Assembly: GCF_963678635.1 (NCBI RefSeq)
Contig: NC_087066.1
Location: 52,282,312 to 52,346,311, forward strand
DNA from: Symsagittifera roscoffensis
Taxonomy: Eukaryota; Xenacoelomorpha; Acoela; Convolutidae
Length of the DNA: 64,000 nucleotides
Direction: 5' to 3'
This document shows positions 54,040 to 64,000 of the stretch, one piece after another. The notes under the pieces are model-generated. The model had not been told where the DNA came from. It saw only the letters and a program-made list of their open reading frames with translations, and searched no databases. Position numbers and translations under genes: made by a program. The stretch's first letter is position 1. Every line of letters starts with the position of its first letter.

Positions 54040-57000
54040 GTAATTTTTTTGTTCCGACTTTCGATACGAAAGTAACGGAATATTTTAGCTCGGGGTGGGT
54101 TTTTTTTTTCTTCAGACAAATTTCGACTTTTTAACTAGCCATTTTTGGTGAAATTTTTTTATATCATTCGAAAGCTATTGTTGTCCTGAGCTTAAATTTG
54201 AAAAGATATTTCACCTGTGATTATTTTTCGTAAAGTTATGAGTGTTTAAAGATTGCCATTTTGGCCATTTTGACCAATTTGGGACAATTAACGCGCGGAG
54301 ATTTAATCCGTCTTAGAAATCGTTCCAAATTGGTTAAAAGAAGCCTATTTGCCATAATTGATTTGTTACAAGGAGCGAAATCTATCGTTTTGTACTTTAT
54401 ATGGCGTGTGGGGGGATGATTTTCATCGAAACATTTTCAAATTTTAGAAAAAAAAACTTTTTAATTTATTTCATTTCATTAAATTTTTTATGTTGTTTAT
54501 GTTATTACTGCTCCATAAACGGTAAAAGGCAGTCGGAACTTTCAGGGCTTCGCCCTGATGCGAGCAGTCTTGTTGCTATTTTACTCTCAAAAGTAAAATG
54601 TTTTCAGGCTAACATAAAAAAATAAAATTTTGAAACCGCATTTACAACCAATAAGCACTAGCCTGAGACATAGTCATGGGACCTCCAGCTCCGTTTTCAG
54701 ACTTCTCTAAGCGTAATTTTTTTTAAATTTCCAATCTCCGATTTTCAATAAATCGGCCAGGACCAAAACTGAAAAGTTCGAAAAAAGTGGCGAGCTTTCT
54801 ATAGAAAAGTAGAAAGAAATTATAGGAAATTGTAGGAAATTGATATTTTGAGGTATTATAAAAAGTTTTCTAGTTTGTGTTATGTTCCTAGCTGTATAAA
54901 ATTTTTCCTAACTATATATTATTTTCCTAGTTATTTAAGTGGAATTGGCATAGATGATTTTTTTTTTGGTTGGGCTGCAAATTAGTCTGCAAATTAGGCT
55001 GCATTTCTGCTGGAGCAGTATTAGTTTTCATTGCGCTCAAAAGAAAACAAGATTTCTCGTATCAGGGTGAAGCCTTGAAAGTTCCCACTATCTTCTAAAG
55101 TCTATGGAGTAGTGCTCGGTTATTAAAATTTGGTGACTTTATATTAAAAAAACCGAAACTTTTTTTTTTTTAAATTCGAGTTTTTGTTTTGAAAATCCTC
55201 ACTCACACGCCGTATAAAAAGGGAGGCAGATTTCGCTCCTATTACGTAGTATTTAGGACAACTAGCTTGCGTTAACTTATTTGAAAAACTGCTAAGACGG
55301 ATTAATTCTCCGCTTACGAGTTAATAGCTTTGGGATGATTAAAAACTTCTATCGGAAATGGCTAGTTGAAAAGTCGAAAATTGCCTCAAGGTAAAAATCT
55401 ACCAGGAGTCTAATTATTTCGTGGTCGGACGACAATTTGTAACAAGGTGCCTTGGTTAGCAGAATGTGCTTGCTCCGATGCGGTTACATCCGGCACGATA
55501 TGAATCATTTTGTACTTGACTGCGTGTTTGAAACTATTCGAGACTAATTAAGGGCTAGTTGGAATATCCAAAGGCTTTGCCCTGCTATACGAGCGGTGTT
55601 GTTGTTCCAAATTCGAAGCAAGTGAGGAATATTTATTTTTATTCAGATTTTTTTTCAGATAGATTTTCAAAGTTGTATATATTGTTCACTTGGGGCTCGA
55701 TCTCTGGATGTAAATGGGATCGGCCGAGCGGAACTCTCAACTTTAATAACTTGACTGTCTGGACAGTTTGAACTCAGGCTAAATTGCTGGTTTTTCACCT
55801 TTGCTGCCGAAAGTGAAAGGCAAACTATTTACACGTGACGATTTATTGTGCACTACAAAATGTTTCCAAATTGAATCGAGGCAAGCTAATAAGTTTTATT
55901 AATTGTTCCGACTTTCGAAGAAAACGAAAAATTTATGCTCGGTGTGTTTTTTTTCATTCAGTCATATTTCGCCGATCAAAGTAATGGTTTTTGACAAAAG
56001 TGTTTTATACTCCATTGGAGAAGTTGACTTCCTGAGTTCAAACTTAAAAAGAAATTTTACGTCCAATTATTATTTGGTAAGGTTCTGGGGGTTTGAAAAT
56101 TGTTAAATTGGTCATGTTCTGGACTAAATTATGCGCGCTTTGAAGAGTTTGTTTATATCGCCAAACGCGCCACCGTAACGCGAATTACTTATGCGTGGCG
56201 AATTATCCCGCACAAAAACTCGTTCCAGAATGAATTAGGATAGCTAATCAGATCGGTCGTATATTTTTTGTACGACTCAACATCTCACACTTTGATATTG
56301 TACAAAATTTTCAACAATTTAGTTTCCCAAAAGCTATTGGATATGAATTAAGGAACAGTTGGAACATTCAGGGCTTTGCCCTGATATACGAGAAGTCTTG
56401 TTTCATTTTTGTTTCAAATTTTAACACTTAAACTTTGATTTTAACGAATTAAAAATCATAGTTTGTCAATATTTCATGAACTAAAAACAATTCAAGGCCA
56501 TGTAAAGGGCAATCGGAATATTCAAAGAATTTGCCCTGATACGAGCAGTCTTGCTGTTGTTTTTTTGTTTTTCATTGTCTTTAAGTCTTTATTGTATCGA
56601 ATACACTTTACTACCACAAATAAAGCCATCTTGGATCAAATGTGCTGTCATAAAAAGCTGTCAAATGTGCTGTCATAATCGTAATTTGGTTATTGGAAAT
56701 ACCAAAAAAAAACGTCATAGTTGCAAGAAACAAGGGTCTGAATATTTCAAGTTTTCAGACTAATTCAAGACTCTCAATTTTGTTCTATTTTTTTTGTTTT
56801 TACGTTAATTTGGCTATTTTAAAAACAAATTCAGGCACCCTTTCTAGAAAAAAATTACATTTGTTTTTGATTTTAAAAGTTCCTTTTTTTTCTTATCAAG
56901 CAGTGTAGTTGGAACTTTCTGTACTACCATCACACCGAACAGCTACTCTTGTTTTTTTCAATTATGATAACATTTTTGTTAAAATCAAATTCAAAATCAT

Positions 57001-58072
57001 TTTGTTAAAAATCAAAAGCATTATTAAACAAGAAGTTTGCTAAATAAGTTTCCTTTTCGTAAACACCCCAATTGTTGGTGTGTTTTAAACATTGGTTTGG
57101 CCAGGTCGTACCATCAATGGTAGTACGCGAAAAACCACTTGCAAAACGTCCAACGTAGAGCTGGTTTTTTGAGGCCACCTGCGTACATGCATTGCAACAG
57201 GTTTATCGGCTTTCAAGTATAAACAAAACTACTCTGATGATGTGCGGCTTAAGCAAAAACTTCCATCCAAAAGTTTCCTTTTTCTAATTGAGAAACTAAA
57301 TTGTTAAGTCACAGTTTTTCAGATATATCGCATCTAAAAACGAAGAAAGTAAACTTTTTCATTATGTTTCAGAAATGAAAAGACTTCCTTATTTTTTCAT
57401 GGAGAGAAAAGCAATCAGTGATTGCGGTTCGGTGAACAAACTTTCAATCACGCATTTTTTGAATGAAAAGCGGTCGAGTTAGAAATAAACTGAAAAAAGA
57501 AGAGCGGCCAATCTTTTATTTGATTGATTGCTTTGCATATTATAATAAGAATTGAGTTTCTCACTTTAAATTTCTCGTGAATTGATGCTCAAAATTTTTT
57601 ATGCTTTGAGAAATGCGATCCTTCTATGACGGAATTTAATATTAATTTTTTATGTTTTTTTCCAGGATTTACTTTTTCCATTCTTTTTCTAGGATTATTG
57701 CAGTCTTATTTTTCCCAGAATTACATTTTTTCTCTCTAACCGCTCCTCTTTTCTATGGTACCCTATGGTTATAAAACGAGTAACAACCCCTCCCCATAAA
57801 GAACTAATTAGATCGTTCTAGTCACAAACTACCCCTTTTGCAATAGGGAATGGACTGGTTTAACAGATTCTAATATCTTTTAGTGTTAGTGTTGGTAAAT
57901 AATTCCTGTTAATTTGAGTATACTAGCCCCCTCCCCCTCCCCCGGTAAAAGATATCCTTAAAATCAAAGCAGTGTGGAGGGGCTATTTTTTGTTGCAAGG
58001 CTGGGGAAGGGCTATAATAAGGAAAATCACGTAATTTAGAGGGTTTTTAATTTTTTATCTGGTAGCGCACCA
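54040..58072. repeat. Repeats; no following exon identified
   Basis: 54040-54610, 55330-55625, 55895-56400 and 56490-56560 are copies of the 'cgactttcg ... ctcgg-g-g ... cattcagggctttgccctga' family. 57090-57180 is somewhat GC-richer ('cgtaccatcaatggtagta' hairpin) but yields no convincing exon. The next exon of the vWA gene was not found. Confidence 0.45.
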
Positions 58073-58930
58073 ACCCGCATCCAAATATAGGCGTAAGTAA
58101 TCGATTATAACGGATTATTATGATGATTTTTTGACAATTATAATCGATTATACTTACAAAAATTAGGTCTTTAAGGGATTCATAATTGATTATAATCGTT
58201 ATATTTTCCAAGAGATTATAATCTCTATAATCGATTATAAGTGATTATAGTTCTTTCTAAAAACCCTTAAAATCAATTATAATCAATTATAACCGATTAT
58301 AATCGATTACAATCTCTTATTTTGCCGAAATTTTCCTATTTTTGAATTAGATCTTATGGGTTATTATTTTTGTGTCAATAAGAAACTCTCTAAAAGAGAG
58401 ATCTCTCAAACACTTTGGTTCATCTGATCACAAAGTCTTACCACGAAACAAAAGTTTCATAGAGATCCTTTCATATGAGTGGAAAGGTTCTCGCGGTAGT
58501 TGAAAAATAAATTTTGCGAATCAATCATAAAACTAAATCAATTTGCTGATTTTTTGGTGTTTAAAAAACCTTAAAATATGCATCACAAAACAACTCTAAT
58601 GGGGAATAAATTTATAAAAAAAACTTATAAATTTGAATTAATTGGAAAACTTTAAAAATATTATTTTTATAGGAACCAACGTCCACAAAAAGCATAAAAT
58701 ATAAGCAATTTAGATGCAACTTCGAAGACAAAAATGGACAAACAAAAAGGATTATAATCAATTATAATCAATTATAATGGATTTTTGTGCATAACTAACG
58801 AAATAGAAATTTGAATAAAATAATGAATTATAATCATTTATAATCGATTACAATTGTATCGAAACGTAGACGAATAAATAATCGATTATAATCAATTATA
58901 ATGGATTATAATTAATTATAATCTTGTATA
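58073..58930. mobile_element. ATAATCGATTATAAT element, copy B (right end lost)
   Basis: Begins 'acccgcatccaaatataggc' and follows copy C closely ('tgacaattataatcgattat', 'cactttggttcatctgatca', 'atgcatcacaaaacaactct'). It stops at about 58925, where C continues for about 150 bp to its right TIR. Confidence 0.75.
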
Positions 58931-59560
58931 TTAAATGAAAGTCTTAATGCGCTATGGACGCAACGTTTTAACTTTTCTATCGAGCACAACGTTTAAGAAT
59001 CATTCAAAGCAACCATCAGAGAAAGATGAACTCGATCCAACTTCAAGGCTAGACAGTACTTGCCTATTTCTGTCCCAAATTTTGCATTTACAGAATCATT
59101 TCAGTCTGAAACGAATAAACTGATAACAGCAACCTGCATGCTGAGAATTTTTTTCGAAAACCGATTCGGTCCAGGAAGTAAATATAAATGTTTCAAAGTT
59201 TCATAGCTTTATTATTCAAATAAAAACTTGAACCTTTTGTGAACCATTTCGCAGAACTTTTTTGCTGATAGAGTTGAGTTGCGTCATCCGATTTGCTTTT
59301 TTGAAACATCTCGAAGTTTCATAGCTTGCTTAGAAAAACGGTTTTTTTTCAGGAAACGATTCGTTCTGTGAAACCTAAATTTTTTTACACCGATTTACTA
59401 TATGGCCTAACTTGAAGTTGTTCAAAGTTTTTTTTTGCTTGATAGCTTGATCAGAACAGCAACTAATTGATTATTCGAGACGGGCTTGCTAGTCTTGTTG
59501 TGAAATAAAAGATCGAGGGTGTGAAAAAATAAATTATAACATAAGTATATTTTTTAACAA
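58931..59560. repeat. Degenerate 'catagctt / gaaccatttcgc' repeats
   Basis: 59150-59500 repeats blocks seen at 28010-28690 ('gttagtttcatagctt' and 'cttgcttagaaaaa' types). No gene. Confidence 0.45.
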
Positions 59561-59928
59561 GAGTTCCAAGACCTCTTGTATGAGAGGAGGAGACGTTTGC
59601 TTTGTCTCTTTCCTTCTTCACTTCGGCAATATTAATACTGTGTTATCTTTAGTTGAGCTCAGCTGCAGGTTTTGTGTTTATTATCGTTTTACTCCTAGTA
59701 CCTACCAATCCAATTCTACTCTTACTACTGCTACGTATACATGTTTACTATTCCGTCCGCAACTTCTCGTTGTTGTCGTCTTAGTCTACATATGATCCAA
59801 CTGCAATCTGGTATCTACGCTCAGTTTATTTCTCTAGTCTCTCAACCCCCCCCCCCCCCCCCACCGCATCCCCGCGTATATTAGCTACACCCACCACACC
59901 GTCCAATGTTAACCATCTTTCTGTGCAG

Positions 59929-60025
59929 AGCTAAAAGTAGATCATTTTGGTGTGTCTGAAGATTACCCTATCCATCATTCTCCAATGCCCTTCTTTTCTT
60001 TCCAAGCGAATTTGAATGATCTGAA
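59929..60025 (+). CDS. Candidate exon, gene unknown
   Basis: 97 bp between a strong acceptor (CATCTTTCTGTGCAG) and a strong donor (CTGAA|GTGAGA). It enters in phase 1 and leaves in phase 2. The open frame reads 'LKVDHFGVSEDYPIHHSPMP' and FFSFQANLNDL. The surroundings (59570-60110) are also less AT-rich, between two large repeat elements. It could be a downstream exon of the SLT/vWA gene if a linking exon exists, or part of another gene. Confidence 0.4.
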
Positions 60026-60086
60026 GTGAGAAAAGAGGTTGACTGTTTGCGTAGTGAAACAGAACAACTCATTAGCTGAAGTTGTC

Positions 60087-60107
60087 GATGATGATGATGA
60101 TGATGAT
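60087..60107. repeat. (GAT)n microsatellite
   Basis: Seven GAT units in a row. Confidence 0.85.
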
Positions 60108-60174
60108 ATCAGATAGATTGATAGATTGAGATGACATGTTAATGCCTGATACAGTTGTTTACAGTACTAGTACC

Positions 60175-61108
60175 ACCCGCATCCAAGTTTAGGCGTAAAT
60201 AATCGATTATAACGGATTATTAAGATGATTTTTTGACAATTATAATCGATTATAATTACCAAAATTAGGTCCTTAAGGGATTTATAATTGATTATAATCG
60301 TGATATTTTCCAAGAGATTATAATCTCTTATAATCGATTATAATTGATTACAGTTCTTAGTAAAAACCCTTAAAATCAATTATAATCGATTATAATCAAT
60401 TATAATCTCTCATTTTGCCGAAATTTTGCGATATTCGAATTATATTTTATGGGTTATTAATTTTGTGTCAGTAAGAAAATCTCTAAAAGAGAGATCTCTT
60501 GAACACTTTGGTTCATCTGAACACAAAGTTTTACCACGAAACAAAAGTTTCATAGAGATCCTTTCATATGAAGGGAAAGGTTCTCGCGGTATATGAAAAA
60601 TAAATTTTCCGAATCAATCATGAGACTGAATCAATTTGCTGATGTTTTGGTGTTTAAAAAAGCTTAACATATGCATGACAAAACAACCCTAATGGGGAAG
60701 AAATGAAAAAAAAACTTCTCATTTTTTATAGAAACCAATGTCCACAAAAAGCATAAAATATAAGCAATTGAGATGCAACTTCGAAGACAAAAATGGACAA
60801 ACAAAAGGGATTATAATCAATTAAAATCGATTATACTAGGTTTTTGTGCAAAACTAATGAAATAGAAATTTGAATAAAAATAATGGATTATAATCAATTA
60901 TAATCGATTATAATTTTATCGAAAAAAAAACGAATAAAAAATCGATTATAATCGATTATAATTGATTATAATTGATTATATTTTGATTTTAAAAAGAGTG
61001 ATTATAATCGATTATTAATTGAATTAAATCGATTGTTTCTCAATTTTAGTGAGACTGGTACTAAAATCGTAATATAATCGATTATTAACGCTTGAAACTG
61101 GATGCGGG
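60175..61108. mobile_element. ATAATCGATTATAAT element, copy C (complete, ~934 bp)
   Basis: The left end 'acccgcatccaagtttaggc' then GTAAATAATCGATTAT; the right end reverse complement 'cccgcatccagtttcaagcg' then TTAATAATCGATTAT. More than a dozen palindromic ATAATCGATTATAAT-type units sit in two clusters, 60200-60415 and 60810-61085. They flank a unique core of about 380 bp with 'ctctaaaagagagatctctt' and 'cactttggttcatctgaaca'. No protein is encoded. It is the reference copy of the family in this window. Confidence 0.85.
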
Positions 61109-64000
61109 CACACATAACAATACAATACAATAGACTAATATAAAGAAGCTGTCTGCTGAACAACATTCTATCTAGCGGGCATCAACCATACGTAACAATA
61201 AGCAGCCGGCATTTTCGTTTTAGTACATGTTTAGTTCAATGGCTGGAATTTATTTTTTAAAATTCAGTTTCATCTTTCGAGCCGAAATCAATCAGAGACG
61301 ACAACGATGAAGAGCTATTGTGGTAGCGCTAAAAGTTCGGGCAAATTTTTTTGAGACTTGATAACTTTGCTAATTCGGAGGATAACAAGTTAGTGGATAT
61401 CTTCGATGCCACTTGAGAGTTTTTACGCGCCAGCGGCGATCAGAGAGTTGGTTTTTCGGAGCGAGGGTGAAACAATCTAGTAAGTAGTGAATTAGGTCAA
61501 AAATTTTGAGGGGGCTTAGAACTATTTTTCTTTTCGGTTTAAAGGGCGTCTTGCCAAGATGTTTGCTTTCGTTATCGTATATATTTTTGAGGTTTTAGTC
61601 TGATGATATCGGAAGCATGTAGTGTTTTGTCCCAAACAAAATAAATTCTTTCGATGCATTGTTTCAATTAATTTTTCGGCGTAAAAGCATTCACCGCAAT
61701 TGTTTGGTCACCTAGCGAGCTTTGTTATTTGCCCGTGCGATAAGCAAAGGTGTTGCAACTGGGTGCTAGATTTTTTCCCTGAAACAAGTTTGTTCACAAG
61801 ATTTCTTGTTTCATATTAAATTCAAAATTAATCAAACATTCTGAGAATCTGGAGTAGAGGTAACTCAAGAAAATTTCTGCTTTTTTGGACTATCTTCCGT
61901 CTGTTTATTTTTGTTGGCTGACTTCCCGTAGCTCGGACTCTTTTTGAAGATATAGCTTTCTTCTGAATTCTTGAATGCCCTTTCTCTAAAAACCCATCGG
62001 TGGAGGTAATTAAATTCCAAGTTTTTTTTGCGGATTTTTAGTTCTATTTTAAAAAAAATTATAATTAAGTTTTTGCTCAGTACATTAATGCGCACTGAGT
62101 TATTACGTATTCCATAATTGTGCTTGCGCTTAGAAAGCGTTATCAGTTCGGAACATAAACTTATTCTTGTAAACAATTTATCCAACTAAGTCACTGTATA
62201 ATTTTTTTTTCAAATCTGCTTTTTTGTCATGCAACAGACTTATTTGGAGCAGATGTTTGCATTTCAAAAACCCGTTCTATTCATAATCTATTTTAAAGAG
62301 TTTTTGAGATAAGACGTTTTTTTATTACTTTTTAAAAAAAATTCGCTTAAAAAGCTTAAATTTGAGTTTTTTTTTCAAAAATGAAATTCCTGTCAAAAAA
62401 CTCTCAGGGGTTGCGAATATTAACTCCAAATACGACTGCTCAAGTCTTGAAAATTTTTTGAGATATGATGTTTTTTATGGTTTTCGAAGTTTAATTTTTA
62501 GAAAACTGAAATTTGAAAAGTTTCTCAATTTGAAATTCCTAGCCCTGTAGTTGGGTTTTGTGACAGTACTCTCGGGAATCGCAATTCTCGCGTTCAAATA
62601 CGACTGCTCAAGTCCTTGTAGTTTCCCAAATGTGACGTTTCTTAGTTAATTTCAAATTTTTTCAAGCAACTTACGTATATAAAATTTCACAAAATTTTAT
62701 GGTTTTTCAAAGTTTGAATAAAAAAGTTTGAATGAAAGAAACTTTGCTTAATTTGAAACTACCAACCCTGTAATTGGGTGCTGTCAGGGTACACTTAAAG
62801 GATGCAGATCTTCTTTTCAACAATACGTTTTTAATGAGTTGTTAAAAATTCGAACCGGAGGTGCGTTACGGTCTATTTTTGTTTTTGTTAGTTTTATTTT
62901 CACTACTCCGATTCGGTATGATTTTTTTTTCGTTTTTACTCGGTTAATTTTTTCCTGGTGATACTCAATCTGCTCAGTGGCATCATTTTGCATCGCTTGA
63001 TAAGCGAAACAAATTTCGTATGCGTGTGGGTTTTTTGAGGGTTAATTTATTTTTGAAATTTTTTCTAGGAAGTTTTTTTGCCAACAGGTGTCTGCTCAAA
63101 AATTGATGGCTTCATACCGATTTATTCCCATGCAAATTTTCCATTTTCTGATTATCATGTTCAGTTTGTAAAAAAGTGAATTCAGTTCAAGACCAGGATA
63201 TGAAAAAGTTGTTGAATCTTACTTTTATTGTCGTTTGCAAAACTTTTTTAGAGTCGATGAACGTATTCAGACACTTTTTTAGTTCTTGGTTATTTTTTAA
63301 AAAAGTTTCGGGTAAAACGAAATTCAATTTTATACTCGCTCAAAATTGCGGTTTGACTTTTGTTTTATTTTTTTTAAGTTCAGTTTATTTGTTTTGTTAA
63401 AAGGAAAGCAAAACGGACAGCAAAAGAGTGAAGGTCATGAAATTTTGATCTAACTCTAGTTTCGAAAAAGCACCCTAATTTACAGATTGTCCAGCGAAAT
63501 AAAAATTTTACTTTTTGATCTAGTTTTCTCAAACTGGTCAATTTTATGAAAAAGTGCCATTTTTTTCTTAGAAATTCGAAAGTTGAAGTTTTTCAAAAAT
63601 TAAGTCAGTTAATTTTATCGAAAATTATCAATTCTAATTTATTCTTCAAAATCAAAGAGTTTTAAGGCCTCATATTTGTTTCTGTAAAGTTCGAAATTTT
63701 TTTCCAATAACGTCATTTTTTGTTTTTTTCTTGGATTCGCTTCTCTTTTCATTTGTCAATTAGCTATGTTTTTCAGTTTGTGTGAAATAGAAAATGTTTT
63801 CCGGGAAGAAAATTGAATTGTCGGGCTTTGTTTGTCTACTTATGTTTTGTTGACTTAGTTGCAATATCGGAGAACTTTCTTGTGCATTCAGAAAATTTCA
63901 TCGTAGATGCAAGTGTTTTTGATTTAGTAAAAGAGTCGATTTTTTCTTGCGTTCAATGACTCTTTTCCTATCGTCTGTTAGCTCTGTCTGTTAGCAAGCT
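61109..64000. other. No confident gene; dispersed repeats
   Basis: 61300-61460 is GC-richer and contains a short possible exon (after CTTTCGAG near 61281), too weak to call. 62380-62800 has three diverged units of 'tactcaagtccttgaaa ... gggttttgtgacag' type. 63470-63790 is a copy of the 'gatctagttttctcaaa ... cgaaagttgaag' family. Confidence 0.4.

Noticed and set aside
54677-54712. Short possible next exon of the vWA gene
   Set aside because: Weak acceptor, short length and two equally plausible frames.
57106-57170. Possible exon after TTTGGCCAG
   Set aside because: The donor is poor and the only frame compatible with exon phase hits a stop after 17 codons.
1-64000. CRISPR arrays, bacterial operons, ribosomal RNA genes
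   Set aside because: None seen. The direct repeats present are degenerate tandem or dispersed eukaryotic repeats without regular spacers.

Overview
The window is AT-rich nuclear DNA of an animal, most likely a marine invertebrate. The signs are spliceosomal introns with GT...AG borders, a NUDT8-like CoA diphosphatase, a RING-MATH gene, an extracellular-type von Willebrand A (vWA) gene, and BEL/Pao and Ty1/copia retroelements. A tunicate or another intron-rich invertebrate is possible, but the sequence does not fix the phylum. Only a few percent is host coding sequence; the rest is repeats, many with terminal inverted repeats (TIRs) and target-site duplications (TSDs) that can be read directly.

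Layout. 0-5 kb: degenerate repeats, including a decayed minus-strand coding remnant (725-1952) and a tandem array (2541-2995). 5.7-7.2 kb: a three-exon NUDT8-like gene on the plus strand whose 5' exon was not found. 7.2-12.6 kb: degenerate repeats. 12.66-13.16 kb: two phase-compatible exons giving the C-terminus of an unrecognised membrane protein. 13.7-15.1 kb: a tandem duplication, one copy carrying a hAT-type MITE. 16.25-17.18 kb: a TIR element with a long central palindrome.

17.46 to beyond 54 kb: one large plus-strand gene that I assembled from exon islands, splice sites and intron phase. It encodes a hydrophobic N-terminal segment, a lysozyme/SLT-like region and a vWA domain with a complete MIDAS. 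Exons lie at 17461-17544, 19494-19627, 25510-25768, 26458-26493, a possible 11-nt microexon at 26558-26568, 48766-49058, 52195-52430 and 53797-54039. Together they keep one open frame of 432 codons, still open at the end. Its 22-kb intron holds an antisense, intronless RING-MATH gene (29293-30159) and a nest of transposons.

The nest, read outside in: a MITE-like element built on the palindrome ATAATCGATTATAAT (TIR ACCCGCA..., halves at 30955-31220 and 43773-44165) was split by a Ty1/copia element (LTRs 31244-31460 and 43531-43748, minus strand). The copia primer-binding site matches the anticodon arm of initiator tRNA-Met. The copia leader was in turn split by a BEL/Pao element (35967-43273, minus strand) with TG...CA LTRs and an exact 5-bp TSD, ACCCT. 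Both retroelements are broken by stops and frameshifts, and the BEL copy has lost most of its integrase core. The BEL LTRs carry a tRNA-like module with Pol III A and B boxes and a T-run terminator.

54-64 kb: more copies of the same repeat families, including two further large ATAATCGATTATAAT elements (58073-58930 and 60175-61108). Between these two lies a short candidate exon (59929-60025).
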